Assembly: GCA_016930015.1 (NCBI GenBank)
Contig: JAFGHR010000124.1
Location: forward strand, 32,411-96,410
Origin: Anaerolineae bacterium
GTDB taxonomy: Bacteria; Chloroflexota; Anaerolineae; Aggregatilineales; Aggregatilineaceae
Length of the DNA stretch: 64,000 nt
Direction of reading: 5' to 3'
Position 1 is the stretch's first letter. Each line of letters opens with the position of its first letter. The position numbers and the translations under genes are program-made. Below are positions 43,230-52,255 of this stretch, piece after piece. Under the pieces are notes generated by a model that worked only from the letters and a program-made list of their open reading frames with translations, did not search any database and was not told the DNA's origin.

Positions 43230-45014
43230 TCAGATTACACGGTCTGCTTCCACGTGTGATGTTACCCAGGCCAGCACATCATCCAGCGGCACGATCGTGC
43301 GATCTTTTTCAGCGCGGAGTTTGGCTTCGACGCCGCCGTTCGCCAGCGATTTTTTGCTGACAGCCAACCGCAGCGGCACCCCGATCAGGTCGGCATCGGT
43401 GAATTTTACGCCCGGCGACTCCTGGCGGTCGTCCAGCAGCACGTCAAACCCGGCAGCCCGCAGATCGTCGTACAGCCGGGCCGCCGTCTCGGCGAAAACC
43501 GGATCACCGCCAATGGTAAGCAGGTGTACATCGAACGGTGCGACACTCGCGGGCCACATGATCCCCCAGTCGTCGTGGTGCGCCTCAATGATGGCGCCCA
43601 TCAGCCGCTCCAGGCCGATCCCGTAGCTGCCCATCACGGCCAGGTGCTCGACGCCGTGTTCATCCTGGTAAGTCACGCCGAGCGCTTCGCTGTAACGCGT
43701 GCCCAGCCGGAACAGGTGTCCCAGTTCGATCGCCTGGGTGACGCGCAGCGTCCCATTTTTGCAGCGGGCGCAGGTCGCGCCGGTGTACGCCGCCGCGATA
43801 TCGGCGACAAAGGCCGGGTCGAAGTCACGCGGGACGTTCACGCCGGTCATGTGATACCCTTCGTCATTGGCACCGGCCACGAAATTCGCCCCGACCGTCA
43901 CCGAACGGTCAGCCAGCACCGTGATATCGGCGGTCAGGCCCAGCGGGCTGGCGTAACCCGGCACGGCTCCCGTCGCCAGGATTTCGTCATCCGTGGCCGG
44001 GCGCAGCGTACCGCCGCCTAATGCATTCGTTACCTTAATTTCGTTCACTTCCAGGTCACCGCGAATCACGACAAACACAAACGTATCCGGCTGGCCGTGT
44101 CGCTCATTCTGACCGTGTCGCTCATTCTGACCGTGCCGCTCATTGACAAAAAACACGGCCTTGAGCGTCTGCGCAGTCGGCACACCGATAAAATCGGCTA
44201 CCTCCTGGATCGTTTTACAGTCCGGCGTCGCGACTTTTTCCACAGGTTGCAGCGCGACCGGGGCCGGATCGTCCAGCACAAACTGCGCGACCTCGACATT
44301 GGCCGCATACCCGCAGTGATCACACACGACAAACTGGTCTTCGCCCTGGTCGTGAGCCATCATCATTTCGTGACTCGCGCTGCCACCCATCGCGCCGGTA
44401 TCGGCCTCAACCGTGACCACATCCAGCCCGACCCGCGCAAATATACGCTGGTAGGCGTCATACAGGCGGCTGTACGCGCGTTCGCTCGCGGCCTCGTCCA
44501 CATCGAACGTGTACGAGTCTTTCATGGTGAACTCGCGCAGCCGGATCAGGCCGCCGCGGGCGCGCGGCTCGTTGCGGTACTTGGTCTGTATCTGGTAGAC
44601 GTGCTGCGGAAGCTGTTTGTAACTGTCAATCTCGCGGGCAGCGATCATGGACACGATTTCTTCGTGCGTGGGACCTAACACAAACTCGCGTCCTAACGCG
44701 GAGTCACCCCCGCTGACTCCCCTGGTGAACGTTTGCAGCACCGGTCCGAACGTGTTCCAACGCCCGGACGCCTGCCAGATGTCGGCGGGCTGGACCACCG
44801 GCAGCCGCACTTCCTGGCCACCGGCAGCGTCGAGTTCCTCGCGCAAAACAGCTTCGATCTTGCGGATCACACGCCAGCCCAACGGCATCAGCGCATAGAT
44901 TCCCGCCGCCACCGGGCGCACCAGTCCAGCCCGTACCGCGAGCCGGTGATTAACCATTTCCGCATCTGCCGGAGCATCCCGCAGCGTGCGCGTAAATAAA
45001 TCGGTGAGTCGCAT
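43230..45014 (-). CDS. proS: Prolyl-tRNA synthetase (bacterial type)
   Basis: ProRS (594 aa) charges tRNA-Pro. Class II motifs are MRLTDLFTRTLRDAP at the start, motif 1/2 in PVVQPADIWQASGRW and FVLGPTHEEIVSMIAAREI, REFTMKDSYTFDVDE and motif 3 in GSYGIGLERLMGAI. The insertion editing domain (YbaK-like) lies at ~235-400, with FIGVPTAQTLKAVFFV. It contains an unusual tandem NERHGQ x3 run. ATG 45014 is chosen because CAGGAGGAGAAA precedes it. The ORF-track start at 45044 lacks support. A structured leader with a terminator is upstream. Confidence 0.96.
   Translation of the reverse strand: MRLTDLFTRTLRDAPADAEMVNHRLAVRAGLVRPVAAGIYALMPLGWRVIRKIEAVLREELDAAGGQEVRLPVVQPADIWQASGRWNTFGPVLQTFTRGVSGGDSALGREFVLGPTHEEIVSMIAAREIDSYKQLPQHVYQIQTKYRNEPRARGGLIRLREFTMKDSYTFDVDEAASERAYSRLYDAYQRIFARVGLDVVTVEADTGAMGGSASHEMMMAHDQGEDQFVVCDHCGYAANVEVAQFVLDDPAPVALQPVEKVATPDCKTIQEVADFIGVPTAQTLKAVFFVNERHGQNERHGQNERHGQPDTFVFVVIRGDLEVNEIKVTNALGGGTLRPATDDEILATGAVPGYASPLGLTADITVLADRSVTVGANFVAGANDEGYHMTGVNVPRDFDPAFVADIAAAYTGATCARCKNGTLRVTQAIELGHLFRLGTRYSEALGVTYQDEHGVEHLAVMGSYGIGLERLMGAIIEAHHDDWGIMWPASVAPFDVHLLTIGGDPVFAETAARLYDDLRAAGFDVLLDDRQESPGVKFTDADLIGVPLRLAVSKKSLANGGVEAKLRAEKDRTIVPLDDVLAWVTSHVEADRVI
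44095..44148. repeat. 18-bp x3 tandem repeat inside proS
   Basis: Three nearly identical 18-bp units (CCGTGTCGCTCATTCTGA-like) encode NERHGQ three times in the ProRS editing domain, directly after the conserved VFFV strand. The repeats preserve the frame. Confidence 0.9.
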
Positions 45015-45045
45015 TTTCTCCTCCTGTACACGTATCGCAGACACA

Positions 45046-45079
45046 TAAAAAACCGGCGCCGGGAATGTCCGGCGCCGGT
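45046..45079 (-). terminator. Strong terminator just ahead of proS (attenuator candidate)
   Basis: ACCGGCGCCGG and CCGGCGCCGGT form an 11-bp stem with a 6-nt loop, followed by TTTTTT on the minus strand. It ends ~20 nt before the proS ribosome-binding site and ~140 nt after the predicted transcription start. It could end the NACHT transcript, but any proS transcript from 45225 must cross it. Confidence 0.8.
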
Positions 45080-45133
45080 GTATGCGCGTTATGTTGTTTT
45101 AGCCCTGGCTTTCAGGCTGTATTCACGCAGGCA

Positions 45134-45217
45134 TCACCCAGCCGACCACTCGCGACGGTTGATTTCGCTATGGGGGCTGCTAGGGGCCGGGATGCCAAAA
45201 CGTGTTTGTGTGTTCAT
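45134..45217 (-). CDS. Possible proS leader peptide (27 aa)
   Basis: This 27-codon ORF is too short for the ORF track. It reads MNTQTRFGIPAPSSPHSEIN and ends REWSAG, with three proline codons within six positions (P-A-P-S-S-P). Its ATG lies 8 nt from the -10 box at 45225, so the mRNA would be leaderless there. The stop overlaps the predicted base of a long RNA helix. Proline codons ahead of proS and a terminator are what ribosome-mediated attenuation would need. There is no independent evidence of translation. Confidence 0.35.
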   Translation of the reverse strand: MNTQTRFGIPAPSSPHSEINRREWSAG

Positions 45218-45224
45218 GTGTTTC

Positions 45225-45253
45225 ATACTACGCGACTTTCTGCGGCCTGTCAA
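45225..45253 (-). promoter_or_regulatory. proS: proS promoter
   Basis: A perfect TTGACA, a 17-nt spacer and TAGTAT lie between the NACHT gene and proS. The predicted start is at about 45217-45219, giving a ~200-nt leader. Confidence 0.65.
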
Positions 45254-45310
45254 CGATTCGGCGGAGCGATCACGTGCTAAACAAGCGCCTGCTGACGGAG
45301 CAAACATGGT

Positions 45311-47422
45311 TCAGGATGTTTTGTCATTATCGGGATCAAGTGACAAGTTCTGTTTACACACCGTCTGCGCCTGGGTTGCAAAGTATTCCATAAGTGTACG
45401 GTGACGGAAGATAAAACCACCACCAACCTGTCGCATTAAATGGCGTTCACAAACATATTTCAAGAACTTGGCGTAGTTACGAGGTGCGACCTCAAAATGC
45501 CAAAGGAATATACGAAGAGAAAAATGTTGAATAACAACTAATCCACCATAGTACAACGCCAAGATAAGCCCAACAAATGCTCCAATAGCCAATCCTGCCC
45601 CTACCCCAACAGTCATACCGAACAACACTCCACCGATCAATCCGCCACCCAATACCCCACCAAGCCCACCTAAGATCAACGCAATAGAAAAAACAGAAAT
45701 CACCATAGATGTCAGCATAACCAACCGAGCGCTACGTAATGAACTCCAGATACCTTGATTTGGTACAGTTCGTTGCTCAATCATTTCGTGTGTGATTCCA
45801 TTGTCAAGTACAACAAATAGTCCATAGACCAACAAAAACACGGGACCAACACCTAGCCCAACCAACATTCCCCCATCTTTCGCAATGTACAACACACTAA
45901 TCAGTCCGATAACAAATACACCACCCAACCCGATCACCAAGCGAGAGACTGAAACTGAACGCACATTCGCCCAAGACCATTTGAGTCGCTCAGTCAATGC
46001 AATTTGATTCACTTTCCAAGCAACAGAAAGTCCTCCGAAAACCGAAAAAAGTGAACCCAGGATCAACGCACCAATTATCCCGGCGATTAGTCCGCCGAGC
46101 ACTGCAAAACCTAACCCGAAAACAAGCCCGATTATGAATAGGACAAAAAATTTATATCGTTTACACCATATAGGTGTGCCAAGCCAATCAGGTTGCAATT
46201 CCTCGATGTAGAATACTGGCAAATTGCGAGCCATCATTTTGTACGCTAGCCAAGCAAGATAACAACGGGTCTGCTGATGGGTATACTCTAGCTGATGATT
46301 CCCTGAACGAAGACAACGCACAATATAGCGGCAAAACAGATGATCATGTTGTGCTTTTTCGGTGGGAAAGCTAGCGATTTGCTCTAAGGATACTCCAGCA
46401 TAGGCAATAGCCATGATATTCAGCAACAACGGAGATGTACTGAACTCGCGTAGGGTTTTATTTTGTGTCACAGCACGTGAAAGAGCTTTCCACTCTTCCC
46501 CTAACTGTCCGAGGTATTCTCTGGTCTGCACGAGTGTCAGCGGCTTCAAACAGATAGCGCTTTGCAAGTGAAGTTTCTCGGCAAGCTCCGTATATTCCTG
46601 CCTGCGACTGCACACGACAATACCATTATCAGCCCAATCATGACCAGGCTGCCAAAAGTCACTGATCGCCTTAACACAAGCATCCCTACAATGTAGTGGC
46701 ACTTCGTCCAAACCGTCGAGTAAAAAGAACAAATCGCCGTTGGCGATGCAACGTTTACCAAACCCACGGGACACACGATAGTCGATAAGCAGACGTTCAA
46801 CCAGCCAGTCTTCGAGTTTTTTCGGGCATTTTTTCGCCCAAGACGCGAGATTGAATACTACGGGAACCGGTAACGAATGATCCGCTTCAGCACGGTCGAG
46901 TAGGTCTTTGGCTAATTCGAGCAATGTCATTGTTTTACCAGAACCGGGTTCGCCTAGTATTAGCAAAGCTCGTCCTTTACGCCTGAACAATTCTGTAATT
47001 TTCGTGCCCGAATCCAGCAAGATCGTTTCGCTTCCCTTGCGATGAAATTCTCGTTCGATTTGAGTTTCAACAACTTCTGGAACATGCATTCCTTCAAGGT
47101 CTAACCACACGTCACCAATGCGAGAACGTTCAAACACTCCTTCGATCCAATGCTCACGCACTTTAGCCGACAAATGGCCTAATTCATCCGAACAATTCGG
47201 TTTTCCTTGAAGCAAAACATCATCCTGTTTGACTTGTTTCTGGTAATTTTTTAGCCAAGTCACAAGAGACGACAAACCTGCTATCGCTAATTTCAGTACC
47301 TCGACGATATCCCAGGTCAAGCCATTGATCAAACACAGCAGGACAGCCGGAATCATCGCTATGATAAAAATAACTATCAAAACATTGAGAAAGGCTATAC
47401 CCACTTTTCGCGGAGAAAGCAT
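45311..47422 (-). CDS. Membrane-anchored NACHT-domain NTPase
   Basis: The ~703-aa protein is a STAND-type NTPase. Order: one N-terminal membrane helix (FLNVLIVIFIIAMIPAVLLCLI), a soluble linker, the NACHT domain with Walker A GEPGSGKTMTLLEL (~161) and Walker B FLLDGLDEVPLHCRD (~236), NACHT-specific SPLLLNIMAIAYAG, then eight or so Gly-rich membrane helices (~430-630) and a soluble end with FRHRTLMEYFATQ. There are no WD40/TPR sensor repeats. STAND proteins act as ATP-switched signalling or defence hubs. This gene is visibly AT-richer than its neighbours. Start 47422 is preferred (GGAGAG upstream). The ORF-track start is 47434. Confidence 0.85.
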   Translation of the reverse strand: MLSPRKVGIAFLNVLIVIFIIAMIPAVLLCLINGLTWDIVEVLKLAIAGLSSLVTWLKNYQKQVKQDDVLLQGKPNCSDELGHLSAKVREHWIEGVFERSRIGDVWLDLEGMHVPEVVETQIEREFHRKGSETILLDSGTKITELFRRKGRALLILGEPGSGKTMTLLELAKDLLDRAEADHSLPVPVVFNLASWAKKCPKKLEDWLVERLLIDYRVSRGFGKRCIANGDLFFLLDGLDEVPLHCRDACVKAISDFWQPGHDWADNGIVVCSRRQEYTELAEKLHLQSAICLKPLTLVQTREYLGQLGEEWKALSRAVTQNKTLREFSTSPLLLNIMAIAYAGVSLEQIASFPTEKAQHDHLFCRYIVRCLRSGNHQLEYTHQQTRCYLAWLAYKMMARNLPVFYIEELQPDWLGTPIWCKRYKFFVLFIIGLVFGLGFAVLGGLIAGIIGALILGSLFSVFGGLSVAWKVNQIALTERLKWSWANVRSVSVSRLVIGLGGVFVIGLISVLYIAKDGGMLVGLGVGPVFLLVYGLFVVLDNGITHEMIEQRTVPNQGIWSSLRSARLVMLTSMVISVFSIALILGGLGGVLGGGLIGGVLFGMTVGVGAGLAIGAFVGLILALYYGGLVVIQHFSLRIFLWHFEVAPRNYAKFLKYVCERHLMRQVGGGFIFRHRTLMEYFATQAQTVCKQNLSLDPDNDKTS

Positions 47423-47458
47423 ACTACTCTCCATGTTTTACACGGGGACACAAAATCA

Positions 47459-47464
47459 TTATAC
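47459..47464 (-). promoter_or_regulatory. -10 box for the NACHT gene
   Basis: TATAAT on the minus strand ~35 nt before the start. The -35 is poor (TTTCC-like). Confidence 0.4.
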
Positions 47465-47527
47465 AACAACGTAATTCAGAGGAAATATGCGCGTGAGTGG
47501 GAAGGGAACACGATAAAAATCGATATC

Positions 47528-47570
47528 AAAACCGCCGGATCAGACAAACGCATCCCCTAATCCGGCGGTT
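47528..47570 (-). terminator. Terminator after the Agl23-like gene
   Basis: AACCGCCGGAT pairs with ATCCGGCGGTT around an ~18-nt loop, followed on the minus strand by TTTTG. Confidence 0.7.
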
Positions 47571-47599
47571 ATTATCTCGTTTGAGGCCCCACAGATCAA

Positions 47600-50500
47600 C
47601 TATCCGACGGCGTCTTCGGTCGCTTCCTCGGTCATCTCGCTGGTTTCGTCCGGCGAGAGTTCGTCAGCCGCGCCTGCATCGTCGTCGACAGTTTCTCCCG
47701 CTGAGTCCGATGAAGTGTCGGGCGCCTGTCCGGCATCCGCCGGGCCGGCATCCGCTGGCTCGACGTCGTCGCCTGACAGCCCGTCAAGAACCGGCTGCGG
47801 GTTGATACTGCCGGTAACGGCGGGCGCCGGGAAGACAAAGATTCGCGCCAGTTCGGAATCCACCACGTATACCCGGCCATCCGGCCCAATCGCCACACCG
47901 GCAGGTGATCGCAGCCCTAACACGTCTTCTTCCAGGTTATCCGGCTGGTTAAACGCGAACACCGGCTGCCCGGCGAGATCATAAACAACGATGCGGTGCC
48001 GCTCGTCCATATCCGTCACGTAGACCAGCGACCCATCAGGACTCACGGTGATAAAGGGCCGGTTGTAGGACTGGCGATTCTGGAACCACATATTTACATC
48101 CCAAACGCGCAGCGGCGACCCGTCGGCGGCGAACGTCTGTATACGCTTGTTCCAGGCTTCGGCCACGTACAGATCACCCGAAACCGGGTTGAGCGCCAGC
48201 CCGGACGGTTCATCCACCTGGCCTAACTCGGCACCCGCCCGGCCAATATCGCGGATAAATTCACCTTCGGACGTGTACACGCGCACGCGCTTGTTGCCGG
48301 TATCCGACACGTACACCGTGCCGTCAGCGGATACCACCACGTCACGCGGCCCCCAGAACGCATCCGTTGACGCGTCCTGTGACGGGATACCCTCGTGGCC
48401 CCACAGCCGCAGCAGGTCGCCATCCGGCGAAAAAACCTGCACGCGGTGATTCCACGTATCGGCCACGTAAACATTACCATCCGGCCCGACAGCCACGCCC
48501 CACGGTTGGAGCAGCGAACCCGGCTCGTTATCCCCGCCGGGGATGTTGCCGATCACGCCCATGTGTTCGCCGTCCTGGTTGAGCACCAAAACGCGGTTAC
48601 GATCCGTATCGGCGATGTACAACAAGCCCTCATCGCTGATCGCGATCCCGCGTGGGCGCACCATACCGGCTTCTTCGCCCAAAACGGCTTCGGCATACAG
48701 GTCGGTGAACACCTGATCTTCCGGATATTCCGGCTCGCGGATATCAACCGTGCTGCTGCCCACACCGGTATCCCAGACTTCGGCGGCAACACGTTTTTCG
48801 ACAAAGAAATACATCTTGTCGGATACCGGCCAGTTATTGGCGGCAAACCGTTTATCGTCCTGGCACTCGACCTTCACGGCGCTCTCACAGACGCGGCGGT
48901 TGCGCTCCCGGTCTTCTGGCGTTTCGCCCTGAGCGGCCTCAGCATCACACCGCGTTTGATTATTGTCAATACACATTGCCTGGCCGTAAACGGTATAGTC
49001 GCGGTTCAGCCAGATATCAAACAGGCCCTGGCGGAAATACGGCGCGGCGATGTTCGTATCCTCCGTGCTGAACACGTTCGCCACGCGGTCATAGTTCAGG
49101 TGGAAATATTCCTGCATCGGCCACCACAGCCGGATGTATTCGAACTCATAATAACGGTCGCCCAAAATACGGCGCACGTCGGGCGCCTTTTTGCTGCCAA
49201 CCACAACCACTTTTGCGCCATCCAATGATGACGGATCGACGCTGCCCGCTTCACCGCGCATAAACCCGTAGTTGGGATAATTGCGAAAATACCAGGTATA
49301 GGGCCACGAGGACTCGTCATCGTACACAATGCGCATATCCGCGCCCTCGTTCGTAATCTCCGCGATGCGGTCGATCTCGTTCAGCACCGTTTTGATCGCC
49401 GGTCCCGCATGCGCATACACCAGGTATTCGGTCGCGTAATCGTAGTTGATGAAGCTCGCCATGATCGCGGCCCGCAGCGTGAGCACGCCCAGCAGCACCG
49501 CACCAGCGACAATCGCGGTGCGGCCCAACTGGTTCAGTCCCATCCGGCGGCCAAAGCGCCCGGTCAGATACAGGGCACCGGCCAGGACCAGCAGCGCGGC
49601 CAGCCAGTTTCCGCTGGCGGCCAGTTCTACCGGTGTGCGCCCCGTGAACGGCGGTTCCTGGCCCCACAACTGGGTCGTGATCTGCGCGAGCGCCACAAAC
49701 ACCAGCGGCATCGCCACCAGCAGTACCAACCAGCCACCCTGGCGCAGCGTATCACGGTTCAAACCGTTCACCACGCGGCCCAACCACCACCCGGAAAGCA
49801 GGATCAGCGGCACGGTGAGATGGGTTGTCAGCCACGGCATTTTTTCGCCAGCCACCGTCAGCCCGAACAGGATCATGATCGCCCAGTAGCCGATCAACCC
49901 GATAAACGGCAGCGAGCCGATCCATTCGGGATTGTCGTTCATGCGTTCGCGGTCTTCGTCCACGCTGAAGGGGCGGAACAACCAGCCCGGCGCGTCCGCA
50001 TAATGTACCAAACTAACCGCGCCCGTCATTGCGTCTGCGTCCGTGTCAGCTTCGCCAGGATCAGCCGCCGCGCGTACATCGGTGCGCGCCCGCACTGACG
50101 TGCGGTTCAACGCCGCGACCTGTGTTTGTGCGGCAGTGTCACCGACCGGCGCGTCATCTGCGAGCCTGCCGTAAGGCGCGAGGGCTTCCGGCTGTGGTTC
50201 AGCAGCAGCGCGATCCCGCCGCCAACGCCACAACCCGCACATGCCCGTTATCCCGGCGCACATCGCGCCGATCATGGGCAAAAACTCGTATACCGAAAGC
50301 TGCGTGAAGAGATAATAATACTGCGGCTGGCTGCCGCGCCGAACCCCTTGTTGGGCCAGCCAATAACCCAGCGACCCGACCATACCCGTTGCCAGCCCGT
50401 ACTGGTTGCTGAACACCGTCGTGAAGAAAAACGCGAACAGGCCGATAAATATCGCGCCCGCCGGAAGCCAGCGCTTCCAGTTCCACGACAGGCCAACCGT

Positions 50501-52195
50501 GATCGCGACCAGCGCAAACGGGACAAAGCCCGCCACCGCCGCCCGCAGGGTGTCTTCACCTGCCGGGTTGGACGGGCTGTATTCTTCCAGGTCGTAACCC
50601 GCCCAATACAGCGGGAACGCCGCCAGCCAGGGCAAGATCAACGTCCCGACGACGATCAGAACGTCAAACACCGGCTGCCGGTCGAAAAAGTCCCACCACG
50701 AGGTCAGGAAACGTGTCGCCAGCACACTGATCACAATCCCGGCGCACATGATCCACGCGATCCAGATCGGCGTATTGTTGTAATCGTCTTCGATACCGTT
50801 GCTGGCCTCATCCGGATCGGCGGCAAACGGCTGGTCGCCGGTATCCTCAACAAAACTGCGCCGCTCGAACGCAACCAGCACACTCATCACCAGCAGCGCC
50901 AACAGCAGCACGATCAACAGTTCGCGCCGGGGCAGCGGAATCCGGCCCGGATAAATAAATACGGCGCTCATGAACAGCAGGAACAACACGGCCAGCACCG
51001 GCGCCATCACCCACGTGAGCAGCCGCACAAACATCGCGTCATCCAGAGTGGTCGCGACAGCGTATTCTTTGGTGACGTTGGCGCCATAGTTCCGGTCATT
51101 TTCACTCATGACCGTTTGCGCTTCCCAGACGGTATCCGGCTTGATCACGTCCATCACGATCACAATCAGCAGCGCCAGGATTCCGCCAATGATCGCCGCC
51201 GCCAGGATCACGTAGAACGCCGAACGGCCATGCGCCAATCCGCGCATGATCGCCCCGGCTAACCCGTCGCGGCGTTTTCCCGACGACAACATGTTCCGCA
51301 AAAAACCCGAACCGGCCAGGGGGAGATACAGCAGCACAAACAGCGGCACCTGGAACCACAACGCGGACGGTATCCAGAAGGTGGCCGCCAGCAAAAAGCG
51401 CAGCAGTGCCCCCAGCGACCACGCCGCGACCGCGACCAGCCCCAACAGGATCACGTGACCGGCAAGCGTTTGCAGCGGGGGGGCACGCCAATCGATCTGG
51501 CCCGCATCGGGACGGCTGACACCCACGTCCTGAAGCATACGCAGCAGCCAGAACAGCGTCAGAAAACTGCCAAAGATCGCGATGTAGATAAACGCCACTT
51601 CTTTTGACGCCAGCATCGCCACCAGCGCTCCCGCCAGCACCCATAACCAGATCGACTGGCGCGGGCGCTTGCCGTCGATATATTGCAGCAGCGCGTATAA
51701 CAGCAGGATCGAGAAAAAGATCAACGGGATATCGTGGCGGATATACCGGCTGTAGTACAACAACTGCGGCGATATCAACAGCAGCGCCGCCGTGATCACC
51801 GCGCCGGTTTTGCCCAGCCAACGCCGGAACACGAGCGGCGACATCACGATCAGCACGCCTAACAGCGTGGGATAAATACGTGATGTAAAGTCGGTATCGC
51901 CAAACAGGAAGTACGACAGCGCCGTCATGTGAAACAGCAGCGGACCATGCATCAACGGCGTGTGGCTGAACTCGCCAAACTCGTACAGCCGCCACGAATA
52001 ATAGGTGTGCAGGCTCTCATCATGACTCATGACACGCGTGCCCAAGTCGGCGAAGCGGGTTACCAGCGCCACAACCAGGATCACCGCATAAGCGACGATC
52101 TCCCAGTTGAGCAGGTAACTGCGCGTCAGGATCGCGTTTAACGCGTGTTCCCGCGAGTCGTCGGGGGCCGGGTAGGTCTGTTCGACTGTTGCCAT
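47600..52195 (-). CDS. Agl23/TIGR03663-type membrane protein with NHL propeller
   Basis: This 1531-aa protein joins two parts. Residues ~30-650 and ~720-930 hold many membrane helices, with the first loop VMSHDESLHTYYSWRLYEFGEF, the mark of the TIGR03663 (Agl23-like) family that is linked with DUF2298 genes in Chloroflexi and Methanosarcina. A cytosolic Asp/Ala-rich insert lies at ~680-740. After ~1130, NHL repeats form a beta-propeller (PRGIAISDEGLLYIADTDRNRVLVL, QPWGVAVGPDGNVYVADTWNHRVQVF and more). The acidic C-terminal tail is Asp/Glu/Ala-rich. ATG 52195 is chosen because the family core starts there. GTG 52219 is possible. Confidence 0.82.
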   Translation of the reverse strand: MATVEQTYPAPDDSREHALNAILTRSYLLNWEIVAYAVILVVALVTRFADLGTRVMSHDESLHTYYSWRLYEFGEFSHTPLMHGPLLFHMTALSYFLFGDTDFTSRIYPTLLGVLIVMSPLVFRRWLGKTGAVITAALLLISPQLLYYSRYIRHDIPLIFFSILLLYALLQYIDGKRPRQSIWLWVLAGALVAMLASKEVAFIYIAIFGSFLTLFWLLRMLQDVGVSRPDAGQIDWRAPPLQTLAGHVILLGLVAVAAWSLGALLRFLLAATFWIPSALWFQVPLFVLLYLPLAGSGFLRNMLSSGKRRDGLAGAIMRGLAHGRSAFYVILAAAIIGGILALLIVIVMDVIKPDTVWEAQTVMSENDRNYGANVTKEYAVATTLDDAMFVRLLTWVMAPVLAVLFLLFMSAVFIYPGRIPLPRRELLIVLLLALLVMSVLVAFERRSFVEDTGDQPFAADPDEASNGIEDDYNNTPIWIAWIMCAGIVISVLATRFLTSWWDFFDRQPVFDVLIVVGTLILPWLAAFPLYWAGYDLEEYSPSNPAGEDTLRAAVAGFVPFALVAITVGLSWNWKRWLPAGAIFIGLFAFFFTTVFSNQYGLATGMVGSLGYWLAQQGVRRGSQPQYYYLFTQLSVYEFLPMIGAMCAGITGMCGLWRWRRDRAAAEPQPEALAPYGRLADDAPVGDTAAQTQVAALNRTSVRARTDVRAAADPGEADTDADAMTGAVSLVHYADAPGWLFRPFSVDEDRERMNDNPEWIGSLPFIGLIGYWAIMILFGLTVAGEKMPWLTTHLTVPLILLSGWWLGRVVNGLNRDTLRQGGWLVLLVAMPLVFVALAQITTQLWGQEPPFTGRTPVELAASGNWLAALLVLAGALYLTGRFGRRMGLNQLGRTAIVAGAVLLGVLTLRAAIMASFINYDYATEYLVYAHAGPAIKTVLNEIDRIAEITNEGADMRIVYDDESSWPYTWYFRNYPNYGFMRGEAGSVDPSSLDGAKVVVVGSKKAPDVRRILGDRYYEFEYIRLWWPMQEYFHLNYDRVANVFSTEDTNIAAPYFRQGLFDIWLNRDYTVYGQAMCIDNNQTRCDAEAAQGETPEDRERNRRVCESAVKVECQDDKRFAANNWPVSDKMYFFVEKRVAAEVWDTGVGSSTVDIREPEYPEDQVFTDLYAEAVLGEEAGMVRPRGIAISDEGLLYIADTDRNRVLVLNQDGEHMGVIGNIPGGDNEPGSLLQPWGVAVGPDGNVYVADTWNHRVQVFSPDGDLLRLWGHEGIPSQDASTDAFWGPRDVVVSADGTVYVSDTGNKRVRVYTSEGEFIRDIGRAGAELGQVDEPSGLALNPVSGDLYVAEAWNKRIQTFAADGSPLRVWDVNMWFQNRQSYNRPFITVSPDGSLVYVTDMDERHRIVVYDLAGQPVFAFNQPDNLEEDVLGLRSPAGVAIGPDGRVYVVDSELARIFVFPAPAVTGSINPQPVLDGLSGDDVEPADAGPADAGQAPDTSSDSAGETVDDDAGAADELSPDETSEMTEEATEDAVG

Positions 52196-52255
52196 ACGCT
52201 CTATATCTCGCTTAAACACACAACCGGGGCGGGGAATCTGCCGCTTCCGGCCCTG

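Noticed and set aside
45061-45200. T-box riboswitch ahead of proS
   Set aside because: The conserved TGGNACCGCG T-box sequence is absent, and I could not find a specifier-loop arrangement, so I describe only a general attenuator.
45311-47434. Full defence island around the NACHT gene
   Set aside because: Neighbours are proS and surface membrane proteins. No restriction, retron, toxin or helicase genes flank it.
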